A stretch of DNA of 64,000 bases from an uncultured Bacteroides sp. (GCF_963675905.1 NZ_OY780936.1:1497946-1561945), one strand, 5' to 3'. Shown: positions 37,503-47,347, counted from the first letter of the stretch. Notes: generated from the sequence alone by a model not told the origin. Numbers and translations: made by a program.

Positions 37503-40500
37503 TTAAAGTCCTAAGTTAAGCCCAAAAGTAAATGTTCGTGCTTGCGGATAAAAGCCATTATCAATACCTGCCTGTAAAGGATTCCATGAACCTACTTCTG
37601 GGTCCATTCCTGAATATTTTGTAATAAGAAAGGCATTAGTAACAGTCGCATATACACGTAACGTATTTACATGTGCCTTTTTAAGTAGTTTCTGAGGAAA
37701 TGTATAACCTAAAGTAATATTCTTACATCTGATAAAAGACCCATCTTCAACATAGTTGTCAGAGAAACGTTGGTTATTATTACCCGTATTAAGATGACTA
37801 AGTCCTACAATGGTAGTGGTTGGGTTTTTAACATATACATTTTCAGGAATATCCGCAGCAACATTAGGATCTCTTAAAGCAAGTTGCGCATAATTTTTTA
37901 ATGCTTTTAGGAAACCAAATTGTGTCGAAGGATATTCTCCATTTATCCTCAATTCATTTACGACCTCATTACCCACGCTGGCACTAAAGAATATATTTAA
38001 ATCTAAGCCTTTATATTTAAAAGTATTACCAAAACCTAATTGAAAATCAGGAATAGGAGAACCTAGCTTAGTTCTATCTTTTTCAGTGATAATGCCATCC
38101 CCATTTAAATCTTTAAATTTAAGATCTCCATACCATACACCTCCAGCGTTTGGCGTAACTGGTAATTCCTCACCATCATTATTAGCAGGTAACGCATGAT
38201 TCTCAAAATCGCTCGCGGTTGCAAATACACCCCCATCTACTTTATACCCATAAAAATCACCCATAGATCCACCAACTTTTGTTTCAGAAACTATCTGTTC
38301 TGGGCCGTAAATCTTTCCAAGTAAAGAAGCCCCATCTGTATTTAATTTTAATATTTTATTTTTGTTATGGGATACTGTAAAATCTGTACTCCAACTAAAA
38401 TCACCTTTAGTTATATTTGTTGAATTCAAATGAAGGTCAAACCCTCTATTTCTAACAGATCCTACATTTACATACGGAGCTCCAATTGTTCCTGGAGACC
38501 AGTCTGCAGCTGTTCCCGAATAAGCCGGTAATGGAATTTGCATCAACAAATCGTTTGTCAAACGATTATAAGCATCCACTGTAAGATTAACTTTCCAGTT
38601 AAAGAGTCTTACATCAAGTCCAGCATTGCTATATTCTGTTTTTTCCCATTGAACTTTAGAGTTTCCTAAAGCGGTTGTAAGACACGAACTACCGCTCAAT
38701 GCGGTAGGTACAGTTCCTAATAGTGTTATATAAGCATTGCTTCTAACATTTTGATTATTAGTTTCACCATAACCCGCTCTTAATTTAAGTTCATTAATCC
38801 ATTTTATATCTTTTAAGAAACCTTCATTATTGATCTTCCAAGCAAATGCTCCTGAATAGGTATTAACCCAACGATTTTCTGGACCAAATTTTGAAGAACC
38901 ATCCGAACGCAGATTAGCTGTCAATATATATTTATCATTATAAATAAAATTAACACGCCCAAAATAAGATTCCTGTGCATTGTCTCCTTTAGTTCCACCA
39001 TTGGTTGCTGTTTGCACATCACCGCTACCTATATTAGTAACATTGTTTGAAACATAACCTTTTCTTTCTGCGTTGACATTTTCAAACTGAGACAGCTGTG
39101 CCTCATGTCCTACCATTACATTAAAATTGTATTTGCTATTAAATACCTTAGCATAAGTAAGGAAACTTCTAAAAGCAGTATAATAATCTTGACCATAGCT
39201 ATATTTTGCCTGATTGTCTGATTTCAAGGCTCCCCCAAACTTATACTTAGGGTAATATTCATCCTGTGTTCTAAATGCAAAATTACCAGACACTTCATTT
39301 CTAAAAGTTAGATCCTTTGTAAATGCTATTTCTGCGTAAAGATTAGCAAATACCTCATTTCTTTTATTATTATTTTTATTAATAAGTGCTAAAGCATAGG
39401 GATTTACACGTTTTTGAATCCACCCATCACTACTTTCTTCTCCAGCATATTCACCATTAGGATTTCTTACGGGTATATCTGGTTGTTGCCACAATGCCGC
39501 TGCAATAACATTTGAACTTGTTGTATTTACATCCTCGTCAACATGGCTTAACTGCAAACTGGTTCCAATTTTTAACCAACCTGTCGCTTTGTTATCCAAA
39601 TTTATCCTTAAAGAAGCTCTTGTAAATTTAGATCCTATCGCTATACCTTCTTGACTAAAATAAGAACCCGACATTAAATATTGTGTTCTATCATTACCGC
39701 CACTCATTGTAAGCACATGATTGCTCGTTGGGGCATTTCTGAATAATTCATCTTGCCAGTTTGTACCTTTTCCTAAGTAGCTTGGATTTGCAAATTCAGG
39801 TCTTTCATCAAATCCCCAAACAGCAGCTCTATCGTTAATGAACGTAGCATATTCTTGCAAATCCATAGTAGGATACTTTTTTACTAACTGTTGAAAGCCA
39901 GTACTAAACTCATAAGAAATTTTTGGCGCTCCATCTTTGCCCCTTTTTGTGGTAATTACAATAACCCCATTAGTTGCCTGCGAACCATAAATAGAGGTTG
40001 CTGATGCGTCTTTCAATACATCAATAGATTCAATATCTGACGGACTAATAGTTGCTAATGGGTTTGAACCACCAGTACCCTGAGAACTTTGACCAATTAT
40101 AACTCCATCAATTACATATAATGGAGAACTATTACCAAAGGTAGACAGACCACGTATTTGAATGCTAACCCCACCCCCTGGCTGTCCGGAAGTTTGTTGC
40201 ACCATAACACCTGCAACTTTTCCCTGCAATGCTTGATCGAAAGTAGTAGGTTGGGTTTGGATGAGGTCTTTGCCCGTTATGGAAGATATGGATCCGGTAA
40301 CGTCTTTTCTTTTCTGAGTTCCATACCCAATTACCACTACTTCGTCCAGCGATTTTGTGTTTACTGTTAAGCTAATTTTAATTGGTTTGCCGCTCACTTT
40401 TACTTCTTGAGCTGTGTAACCAATATAACTTACTTTAAGCGTTTCACCGACTTTTGTTTTGATGGAAAAGGCACCATTTAAGTCGGTCATAGTGCCTTGC

Positions 40501-40703
40501 GTTGAACCCTTCACCCAAATACTTACACCAATAAGGGGTTGTCCACTCGACTGTTCTAATACAGTACCCGTGACTGTTGTTACATCGGAATTTTGAGCCG
40601 ATACCAACCCAAACGAGCATAGCATTACTGCGAGGATTGCATACTTGTTCAAAAGGTTTTTTGCTGCCTTTTGGATGCATCGAATCACATGATTTTCATT
40701 CAT
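37503..40703 (-). CDS. susC-like: SusC-family TonB-dependent outer-membrane transporter
   Basis: A 1066-residue transporter. The signal peptide ends SFGLVSAQ (about 37). A carboxypeptidase-regulatory-like domain follows (about 42-120), then the TonB box region SLDEVVVIGYGTQKRKDVTG, the plug (DALQGKVAGV-like AGVMVQQTSGQPGG, RGLSTFGNSSPLYVIDG) and a 22-strand barrel ending FGLNLGL. It imports oligosaccharides released by the GH5 enzymes. It is the first gene of the operon; its promoter must lie in 40704-40900, next to a direct repeat. No anti-sigma-interacting extension is present, which agrees with control by the two-component regulator rather than an ECF sigma pair. Confidence 0.95.
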   Translation of the reverse strand: MNENHVIRCIQKAAKNLLNKYAILAVMLCSFGLVSAQNSDVTTVTGTVLEQSSGQPLIGVSIWVKGSTQGTMTDLNGAFSIKTKVGETLKVSYIGYTAQEVKVSGKPIKISLTVNTKSLDEVVVIGYGTQKRKDVTGSISSITGKDLIQTQPTTFDQALQGKVAGVMVQQTSGQPGGGVSIQIRGLSTFGNSSPLYVIDGVIIGQSSQGTGGSNPLATISPSDIESIDVLKDASATSIYGSQATNGVIVITTKRGKDGAPKISYEFSTGFQQLVKKYPTMDLQEYATFINDRAAVWGFDERPEFANPSYLGKGTNWQDELFRNAPTSNHVLTMSGGNDRTQYLMSGSYFSQEGIAIGSKFTRASLRINLDNKATGWLKIGTSLQLSHVDEDVNTTSSNVIAAALWQQPDIPVRNPNGEYAGEESSDGWIQKRVNPYALALINKNNNKRNEVFANLYAEIAFTKDLTFRNEVSGNFAFRTQDEYYPKYKFGGALKSDNQAKYSYGQDYYTAFRSFLTYAKVFNSKYNFNVMVGHEAQLSQFENVNAERKGYVSNNVTNIGSGDVQTATNGGTKGDNAQESYFGRVNFIYNDKYILTANLRSDGSSKFGPENRWVNTYSGAFAWKINNEGFLKDIKWINELKLRAGYGETNNQNVRSNAYITLLGTVPTALSGSSCLTTALGNSKVQWEKTEYSNAGLDVRLFNWKVNLTVDAYNRLTNDLLMQIPLPAYSGTAADWSPGTIGAPYVNVGSVRNRGFDLHLNSTNITKGDFSWSTDFTVSHNKNKILKLNTDGASLLGKIYGPEQIVSETKVGGSMGDFYGYKVDGGVFATASDFENHALPANNDGEELPVTPNAGGVWYGDLKFKDLNGDGIITEKDRTKLGSPIPDFQLGFGNTFKYKGLDLNIFFSASVGNEVVNELRINGEYPSTQFGFLKALKNYAQLALRDPNVAADIPENVYVKNPTTTIVGLSHLNTGNNNQRFSDNYVEDGSFIRCKNITLGYTFPQKLLKKAHVNTLRVYATVTNAFLITKYSGMDPEVGSWNPLQAGIDNGFYPQARTFTFGLNLGL

Positions 40704-40900
40704 AATTCATTTTAATTTAAAGTTAGTGATTATTAATTCTGTTTATTGCCATTAACTAACTTGACTCATTTTGCTCAGAATTTGCATTATTCTTATACTG
40801 ATACAAGAGTTGTCAAGTCTAGATAAATTCGTTATCTGTCAATAAACTTAGAATGTCTTTTCTTTTGTTTTTTATTTCTTTAAGGCATAAAAACACTCGA
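40704..40900 (-). promoter_or_regulatory. Putative promoter/5' leader of the susC operon
   Basis: This is the only non-repeat DNA between the susC start and the direct repeat at 40901. It is A/T-rich and includes TTGTTTTTTATTTC-like stretches but no motif I can call with confidence. The binding site for the regulator at 43385 is expected here by position only. Confidence 0.35.
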
Positions 40901-41058
40901 CACAAAACTATACTTAATTTAGATAGACAATGGCATCGCTTTAGCCCAAATAAAGCTCCCGTTTTGCTCATTTTACATTAAAATATTCTCTCTAAAACAA
41001 CTACTTAGCAATACAGAGACTTTTATGGTCTAATAGCGGATGTATTTTACCGACACCA
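40901..41058. repeat. Direct repeat, left copy (about 160 bp)
   Basis: This segment aligns with 42213-42371 along its whole length. Shared blocks include CACAAAACTATACTTA, AATGGCATCGCTTTAG, CCAAATAAAGC, CCCGTTTTGC and CTAATAGCGG/TTAATAGCGG. Both copies hold a conserved hairpin, GCTTTA-7nt-TAAAGC on the minus strand. The two copies bracket the single gene at 41146-42039. Confidence 0.8.
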
Positions 41059-41145
41059 AATAGATTCCGCTTGAAAGTGTGGACAAATTTGTTACTATTG
41101 GTGAAACCAAGAAGTGCATTATGTGCTAGACCTTTGATTTTCTGT

Positions 41146-42039
41146 TTATATTCTAGTCTTCTGTTGTGCGTAAAATTCCTCACTTACAAACTTTCTTGCC
41201 CCACTTTGTTTTTCACTAATTAGAAAATAAAAGTCAACAATTGAAGGTCTGATTTGTCTGCTAAGAGAATATTCTTGTATAATTCTAACAGTCTGTCTGA
41301 AATTCTTGTCTCCAGTCACGTAGTCAACAATTTCTAGTTTTTTAGCCACTTTCATAATCCCTAAATCTGGTTTCACACAGTCGTAACCAATGTCTAAGAG
41401 AAAATGAAGCAAAGGAATCGTTGACTGAAGCAAAGGGATTTTGTTGTCTTTTAATGTCGCCAAAAGTTTGTCAAACCCAATCCAGAAATCTTTAATGTCG
41501 TTTCCGGATTTAATTGTCTTCGGAATGTTCATCCCGTTAAGAATTATCGCAAAAGAACCAATTTGTTTTATCTTTCTCGCCAAGCTTACAATATGAAAAA
41601 GTTTGGTTTGTTGTCTAATTCCTTTCAGGGATTCCCAATGATTATCGACAATGTCGCAAGGATTCATTTTTACAACCCTCTCAATGTTAAAATTATCAAA
41701 TACATTGTCGTACTTTCCAGATTTTAGAAGTCTCTCGACAATCTCTGAGTCTGAAAACTGACTATAAGCGATTAAATGAGAAAGTGTTCTTAATATTTCG
41801 TTGTCGTCAAGCAACGGTGAAACCGATTTATCTTCTCGTTTACTCTTTTCTTCACTAAATAAAGGTTCAATTTTAAAGCGGTCGACTCTTTCAATTAAGT
41901 TGTCAATATTGCTAAAGATATTTGTTTTTTTTAAACGGTCAACTTTTCCAATGGAGTTGTTAATGTCGATAAATATTTTTGCTTTCTCTGTCATTTTATT
42001 CCTGTCTGTTTTTTTTGTAGGTTTTTGACTAACGTTCAC
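41146..42039 (-). CDS. Helix-hairpin-helix DNA glycosylase-like protein of unknown role
   Basis: A 297-residue soluble protein without a signal peptide. A start at 41994 (MTEKAKIF, 282 residues) is equally possible. The central and C-terminal part is all-helical, with HWESLKGIRQQTKL, FAIILNGMN and the block LLDIGYDCVKPDLGIMKVAK. The D-x-V-K-P-D block recalls the catalytic-Asp region of HhH-GPD base-excision glycosylases, so that superfamily is my tentative call. The N-terminal ~70 residues are charged and low-complexity. It lies alone between two direct repeats, out of context for a glycan locus, which suggests cargo of a mobile or cassette-like unit. Confidence 0.5.
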   Translation of the reverse strand: MNVSQKPTKKTDRNKMTEKAKIFIDINNSIGKVDRLKKTNIFSNIDNLIERVDRFKIEPLFSEEKSKREDKSVSPLLDDNEILRTLSHLIAYSQFSDSEIVERLLKSGKYDNVFDNFNIERVVKMNPCDIVDNHWESLKGIRQQTKLFHIVSLARKIKQIGSFAIILNGMNIPKTIKSGNDIKDFWIGFDKLLATLKDNKIPLLQSTIPLLHFLLDIGYDCVKPDLGIMKVAKKLEIVDYVTGDKNFRQTVRIIQEYSLSRQIRPSIVDFYFLISEKQSGARKFVSEEFYAQQKTRI

Positions 42040-42212
42040 GTAAGTTTCAGAATTTCAATAGTTGCCTTTACGTGGCTAACATTGTCAATCGGCTATTTTC
42101 GTTTTTTTGGATTGCACTTAACTACCCATAGAATTAGCAATAAAATTTTACTCATGAAATATCTATTTTTTAAGGTCAAATATTTCTTTGTATTATCACA
42201 CAAAAAAAATCT

Positions 42213-42371
42213 GCACAAAACTATACTTATTTTATAGAAATAATGGCATCGCTTTAGTCCAAATAAAGCACCCGTTTTGCCCATTTTGCATTGCGGAACT
42301 GTCTTCGACTCAACACATTAACAGTGCGTAGACTTTTGTTGCTTAATAGCGGCTGTTTTTCAACGACACTA
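42213..42371. repeat. Direct repeat, right copy (about 160 bp)
   Basis: This is the partner of 40901-41058, in the same orientation and mostly identical by eye apart from the stretch around 42296-42325. The conserved minus-strand hairpin GCTTTATTTGGACTAAAGC is present. To its right the DNA changes at once to transposase remnants. Between the gene start and this repeat lie ~170 bp with a 7-bp stem CACGTAA/TTACGTG (about 42038-42088). Confidence 0.8.
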
Positions 42372-42390
42372 AGGAGTTGTTAAACCAATA

Positions 42391-42517
42391 TTAAAGTTTG
42401 TATAGCATCAGTTTAGTCATTGCAAAACGTATCATATTTTCCCTTGTATCAGTAAGAAACTCGAAATCTTTGGAAAGCCTTCGATAACTTTCAAACCATG
42501 CAAAAGTTCCTTCAACT
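42391..42517 (-). pseudogene. 3' fragment of an IS5-type transposase gene
   Basis: The minus strand encodes VEGTFAWFESYRRLSKDFEF and then LTDTRENMIRFAMTKLMLYK before TAA at 42391. This is the C-terminal signature of IS5-group DDE transposases (ERTFAW..RRLSKDYE). No frame continues upstream of about 42517. It is a dead remnant. Confidence 0.7.
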
Positions 42518-42632
42518 ATTCAGCATTCGGGTATAACTAGAACAGAAAGGTATTTTTCTTTAATACGATATATGCAATTGAAAAACCCTCAGAAGAATTA
42601 TCTTCTACATTTGAAAGGTGCAAATTTGAACT

Positions 42633-42750
42633 GATGGGCTTTCTATAAATGCTGATTCTGGGTTTGATTCTAAAAATATTCGTTCGGCTTGTAACAAATG
42701 GAGTATTATTCCCAATGTTTGGAGAAACAAAAGATTAGTATTTATTGGAT
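42633..42750 (+). pseudogene. Internal fragment of a DDE transposase gene
   Basis: The plus strand reads LSINADSGFDSKNIRSACNK followed by WSIIPNVWRNKR. The 'NADSGFDSK' block with its Asp residues is typical of a DDE transposase catalytic strand in Bacteroidota IS elements. It stops at a TGA after about 40 codons. It lies in opposite orientation to the IS5 fragment, so at least two insertions decayed here. Confidence 0.6.
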
Positions 42751-42802
42751 GATTTCAATACCGACTAAGGAAGCCAATTTACGAGTAATATTTTTATCAA
42801 GA

Positions 42803-43030
42803 AGCTGAAAAAGAGCGTGACAAAAATATCAATGAACGAAAATGTTCGTGCCTTGGACAATATTTTCGTTGAAAGATTATGGAGAAGCGTAAAATATGAG
42901 AACGTGTATGAAAATGGATTTCCTTTGTAGAAAGGATTTAATGACTATTTTTCATTTTTATAATGATGAAAGATTACATCAATTATTGGATTGTTAAACG
43001 CCAAAACAGAAATATGAACTAGCGGTCTAA
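42803..43030 (+). pseudogene. Frameshifted 3' fragment of an IS3-family orfB
   Basis: The plus strand encodes RALDNIFVERLWRSVKYENV in one frame. After a stop and frame change it continues FHFYNDERLHQLLDC and TPKQKYEL. These are the hallmark C-terminal blocks of IS3-family integrase-like transposases. Several stops show it is inactive. DNA from 43031 to 43300 carries only a hairpin (about 43245-43278) and no gene. Confidence 0.75.
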
Positions 43031-43303
43031 AACGAGAATAACTTTTTATAGCATTGGAAGCCAAAAGATATTTCCCGTTTTGTCCGAACTAATTTGCAGC
43101 AACAAAACATATCTTAACTTGCTGTTAAATTGTCCTAGCATTGGGGAGTACTATAGATTTACTACGCAAACAAAGGTTTATCATTGAAAGAACTAGTGTG
43201 TAGATTGATAGTTTCATATCCCCTCGTAATAAGACTTGAAAGCTTAATACTAAAATGATTCTTTTCATTTTAGTGTTAGAAATTGATTCCAATTTATGGT
43301 CAA

Positions 43304-43340
43304 TAAAAAAAGTTGCAGTAAAATTACCGCAACTTTTATT
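43304..43340 (-). terminator. Rho-independent terminator of the two-component regulator gene
   Basis: AAAAGTTGC and GCAACTTTT pair around a loop, with inner GTAA/TTAC pairing. On the minus strand the stem is followed by TTTTTTTATTG. It lies about 45 bp beyond the regulator stop codon, so the regulator is transcribed as a single gene. Confidence 0.75.
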
Positions 43341-43384
43341 TTTTCGTTAGCACTGTTTTGCAATCAGTTAGGTGCCTAAATATA

Positions 43385-46300
43385 TTATTCTATTTCATCT
43401 TGTTTCAGCGTTCTGACATATTCAGATGGCGACATACCAAATTCTTCCCTAAATTGCTTAGCAAAGCGCTTAGGCGAGTTAAATCCAACCTGAAAAGCTA
43501 TTTGTGAAATTTGTAACTGACTTTTTTCCAGAAGTTGTTTCCCTCTTTTCAATCTCACCAGCTTAATAAATTCCAATGGACTCTTACCTGTTATTGCAAT
43601 TAGTTTTCTATACAAATGACTATGACTTAACCCTAATACTTCGCACAGCACTTCTACACTAAAGTCCGGATCACCAATATTTGTCTCAACAGTTTGTATA
43701 GCTTTCTCAATTAGTTTTTCGTCTAAAGATGAAATAGTAATCTCACTTGGTTTAACTTCTAACTTTTGATTAAACGTTTTGTGTGATTTCAAACTCCATT
43801 CAAAAAATTTCAATATCCTCAACTTCAATATATCCAGATTAAATGGTTTGGTAACATAATCATCGGCACCTATTTCGAGACCTTCTATTTTATGTTCATC
43901 GGCTGTTTTTGCTGTTAGCAAAATAACCGGAATATGAGACCATTCAATGTTTGTTTTGATTTGCCTACAAAGTTCAATCCCATCCATTACCGGCATCATT
44001 ATGTCACTTACTACAATATTTACATCATTTTGCGTCAGGAACGCCAATGCTTCCTGTCCATCGTTAGCAATGAGTACCGAATAGTCATTCATCAAATTAT
44101 CATGAATAAACTCACATAAATCCTGATTGTCATCTACAAATAATAGAACAGGCATTTGCGGGTATATTTCTTCATGCTGAGGGTCTTGATACTCTTCTAC
44201 ATATTCATCCTCGGAAGTAACCTTAACAGCAGTAGTTTCAATTAGCGGGAAACGCAAAGTAAAAATACAACCACTTGGCTTATTATCAGTAATGTCAATT
44301 GAGCCTTTATGAAGTTTGATATATTCGCTAACTATATGTAACCCAATGCCACTTCCTGTTTTTCTTGAATTGTTCGATGTTTGGTAGAACCTATTGAAGA
44401 CCAATTCTTTATCCTCGTTACTGATACCTATGCCATTATCAGACACACTTATACAGACATCTGTCTCAACTATGAACAGGTTTAATTTAATAATTCCACC
44501 ATTGGGAGTGTATTTAAATGCGTTTGACAACAAATTCACAATTGACTTATACATTTTATCCTGGTCGTACTCCACCCATAAGTTTTCATGACTATTGTTC
44601 AATATAAAATTAATTTTTCGCTCTGTGGCATAAACAGCAAATAAAGAATAAATCTCTCTAACCAAATCAACAATATTCCCGGGTTTTAAATGCAGTACTT
44701 CAGCACCCACATCCAGTTTCCGAAAATCAAGTAATGAGTTTATTAATGACAAAAGTTGTTGTGCATTTTTGAACATTACTTCAAGTTTCTTCTTCAAACT
44801 ATCATCTGTTATATCTTTTAACAATGTTTGCAAAGGGGTTATGATAAGTGTTAGAGGAGTACGCAGGTCATGACTAATGTTTGTAAAAAACCTCAATTTC
44901 ATTTCATTGATTTGTTGTTCAAGTTTCATTTGGTGTCTTCGTTGTCCTCTATAAATTAGAAACAGAACAATTGCCAAAGCAACTAATATGTAAAGCATAA
45001 CAGCCCAAGAAGAGTAATAAAAAGGAGGTGCAACGTTTATTAACAACACTTTTGCTTCATTATTCCAAATACCTTCACTATTACAAGCTTCTATCAGCAA
45101 TCTATACTTTCCTGTAGGTAAGGATGTTATTACAATTTCATTCCTTATGGTTGTTACCCATTGATTGGTAAATCCATCAATTTTGTATCTGTATTTAACT
45201 TTGTTAGCATTTATCAAATCTACTGTTGTAAATTCCAATGTCACCAATCTATCATTATATTTCAGATTAAGTTCAGACATCGACTCGATGGATTTATTTA
45301 AAATTACGTGACCATTGTAAACAGAATCCACATTTATTACCGTGTTAGCAACAATCAATTTAGTTAAATATATCCTTGCCGACGGTTCTTTTCTTACTGC
45401 CACTTTTAGGGGATTAATGATAGTATACCCGTCGGTTGTTCCAGCCAATATATTACCATTTTTTAATTTGCAAATCGCATTATTATTGAAATAATCATTT
45501 TTAATACCATCTCTAATCGAAAAATTTCTACAAATTCTTATTCTATTGTTATTATCCAACATGATAACAGACAGCCCTTTACTGGTAGTTACCCATATAT
45601 TATGTGAATTGTCCTCCGCAATTCCTCTAATGATATTACCACTCAACCCATCTGAAATATCAAAATAAGACAAAGAGTCTTTTTTCAAATCCCAGATTGT
45701 AAGTCCTGCATTCGTACCAATCCACAAATGATTTCTGCGATCTTTATATACAATACTAATTTGTAGTTGGTTAAGTTGTTGATTCCCTTTTTTATTTCCT
45801 AAAAATACCTGATTTGTATTTTTCTCAATATCAATTATGGTAAGTCCGTAACCAGTGGCTGCATAAATAGTTTTATCTCCATCATAAAACATACCTGAAA
45901 CAGATCTCGTATCTTTAAATGGAGTTTCAAAATAATTTGTATTATCATTGATATTATATTTATGTATTTTTCCATCTAAAGTTCCAATCCATAAATTTTC
46001 ATATTTATCCTCAATAATACCCCAGATATTATCTGAAGACAGGTTACTGTTAGTTGTCGTAAAATGCTTCAATTTATTGTGATAGAAGCAATATAAACCA
46101 TATTGATACGTGCCTATCCATATATGTCCCTTATTATCTTCAAACAATGCAGTTATCGCCGTATTAGGAATTGGTAATTTAATTACAGCATTAGTTTTAT
46201 AATTTTTTACATATACTCCATCTCCATCGGTCCCCAAAAGTATATTTCCATTACGAAGTTCAACAATCCGACTGATATTCCGACATTTATCGTTTTGCAC

Positions 46301-47347
46301 ATTAATGAAATTCTGAAAGCTTTCATTGAAAAAAGAAATTCCATTTTTAATATATCCAACCCATAATGTTCCAGTATTATCAACTAAAATACTAGCTACA
46401 TAATTTGATGCGATTGAAGTTGGACTTAGTGAGTTTGAAGTAATATTTATCAATGAGCTTGTCGACTTGTCATATAGAAACAATCCCTTATGATCTGTAG
46501 CAATCCAAATCTGACCATTATCCCCTTCTACAATTGAAAATATGTTATTCTGTGATTTTATTGAGGAATTTAAATAGATTTTTTGCCATTGAGAAGAATT
46601 GGTCTGTCTAAAATTTACATATTCTTCCTTGCCGGAATATAACCACAAACCTCCACCTGAATCAGCAAAGATTTTAGTGCGCTTATTCTGATAATTAAAA
46701 TCACTCGCTGTTGGCAAAGCTATTATGTTAAACTTGCCGGATTTCTTTTCCATTTGCCAGCAAAAATCCTTGGAATCGACTATGTACAAATTACCTAAAT
46801 CGTCACTGACTTCAATATTGGAAAAATTAAATTTGGGGGACTTGTAAATATTCAGCTTTTTAGCAGCTACATTGTAGAAATAGATTTGCTTAGGAGTTAT
46901 AACAAATAAATTCTTTCTCTTATCAACATATATTTTGCGATTGCCATTCGTTTTAACACTTAATTTTTCGAGGATTGGATTTATATCAGTAATAAAATTA
47001 TCCTTTTCACTGTTATAGACTGCATAACTATCTCCAAAATCAATCCAAATATTTTTAAGCCCATCCTCCTGCAATCCTAATACATTGTTAGCAGTCATTG
47101 TATTTGGTATATTAGGTTGGGCTAAAAATGTTTTAAAACCATACCCATCGTATCTGTTTAAACCAAATTCAGTGCCTATCCATAAAAAGCCATGACTATC
47201 CCTTAATATTGCCTTTACCGAATTATTTGAAAGTCCATCTTCTGTTGTTAAATGATAGAATGTGTAGGAATTTTCTCCTGAAATATCTATCGAATTTACA
47301 CCTATCAAGGCGATAATTAAAAACAACTTTATTGCATTCATTTTCAT
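43385..47347 (-). CDS. Hybrid two-component system sensor/regulator (HTCS)
   Basis: A 1320-residue single-chain regulator. Order: signal peptide (1-24); periplasmic beta-propeller of many W-I-G-T repeats (about 30-680; for example GFLWIGTEFGLNRYDGY); Y_Y_Y Ig-like domain (about 690-775); one membrane span (AVMLYILVALAIVLFLIYRG); HisKA with the phospho-His in FFTNISHDLRTPL; HATPase (NLLSNAFKYTPNGG, GSGIGLHI); receiver (VVSDIMMPVMDG, phospho-Asp in this block); and AraC-type HTH at the C-terminus (QISQIAFQVGFNSPKRFAKQF). HTCS proteins bind oligosaccharides in the periplasm and activate the linked sus operon. The start is 47347 or 47341 (two Met codons). An IS982 element lies 28 bp upstream, so the native promoter may have been displaced. 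Confidence 0.94.
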   Translation of the reverse strand: MKMNAIKLFLIIALIGVNSIDISGENSYTFYHLTTEDGLSNNSVKAILRDSHGFLWIGTEFGLNRYDGYGFKTFLAQPNIPNTMTANNVLGLQEDGLKNIWIDFGDSYAVYNSEKDNFITDINPILEKLSVKTNGNRKIYVDKRKNLFVITPKQIYFYNVAAKKLNIYKSPKFNFSNIEVSDDLGNLYIVDSKDFCWQMEKKSGKFNIIALPTASDFNYQNKRTKIFADSGGGLWLYSGKEEYVNFRQTNSSQWQKIYLNSSIKSQNNIFSIVEGDNGQIWIATDHKGLFLYDKSTSSLINITSNSLSPTSIASNYVASILVDNTGTLWVGYIKNGISFFNESFQNFINVQNDKCRNISRIVELRNGNILLGTDGDGVYVKNYKTNAVIKLPIPNTAITALFEDNKGHIWIGTYQYGLYCFYHNKLKHFTTTNSNLSSDNIWGIIEDKYENLWIGTLDGKIHKYNINDNTNYFETPFKDTRSVSGMFYDGDKTIYAATGYGLTIIDIEKNTNQVFLGNKKGNQQLNQLQISIVYKDRRNHLWIGTNAGLTIWDLKKDSLSYFDISDGLSGNIIRGIAEDNSHNIWVTTSKGLSVIMLDNNNRIRICRNFSIRDGIKNDYFNNNAICKLKNGNILAGTTDGYTIINPLKVAVRKEPSARIYLTKLIVANTVINVDSVYNGHVILNKSIESMSELNLKYNDRLVTLEFTTVDLINANKVKYRYKIDGFTNQWVTTIRNEIVITSLPTGKYRLLIEACNSEGIWNNEAKVLLINVAPPFYYSSWAVMLYILVALAIVLFLIYRGQRRHQMKLEQQINEMKLRFFTNISHDLRTPLTLIITPLQTLLKDITDDSLKKKLEVMFKNAQQLLSLINSLLDFRKLDVGAEVLHLKPGNIVDLVREIYSLFAVYATERKINFILNNSHENLWVEYDQDKMYKSIVNLLSNAFKYTPNGGIIKLNLFIVETDVCISVSDNGIGISNEDKELVFNRFYQTSNNSRKTGSGIGLHIVSEYIKLHKGSIDITDNKPSGCIFTLRFPLIETTAVKVTSEDEYVEEYQDPQHEEIYPQMPVLLFVDDNQDLCEFIHDNLMNDYSVLIANDGQEALAFLTQNDVNIVVSDIMMPVMDGIELCRQIKTNIEWSHIPVILLTAKTADEHKIEGLEIGADDYVTKPFNLDILKLRILKFFEWSLKSHKTFNQKLEVKPSEITISSLDEKLIEKAIQTVETNIGDPDFSVEVLCEVLGLSHSHLYRKLIAITGKSPLEFIKLVRLKRGKQLLEKSQLQISQIAFQVGFNSPKRFAKQFREEFGMSPSEYVRTLKQDEIE

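Noticed and set aside
42036-42092. Possible integron attC site (CTAACGTTCACGTAAG...TTTACGTGGCTAAC)
   Set aside because: The stem is only about 7 bp, the right end is CTAAC rather than the GTTRRRY complement, and no integrase gene is present.
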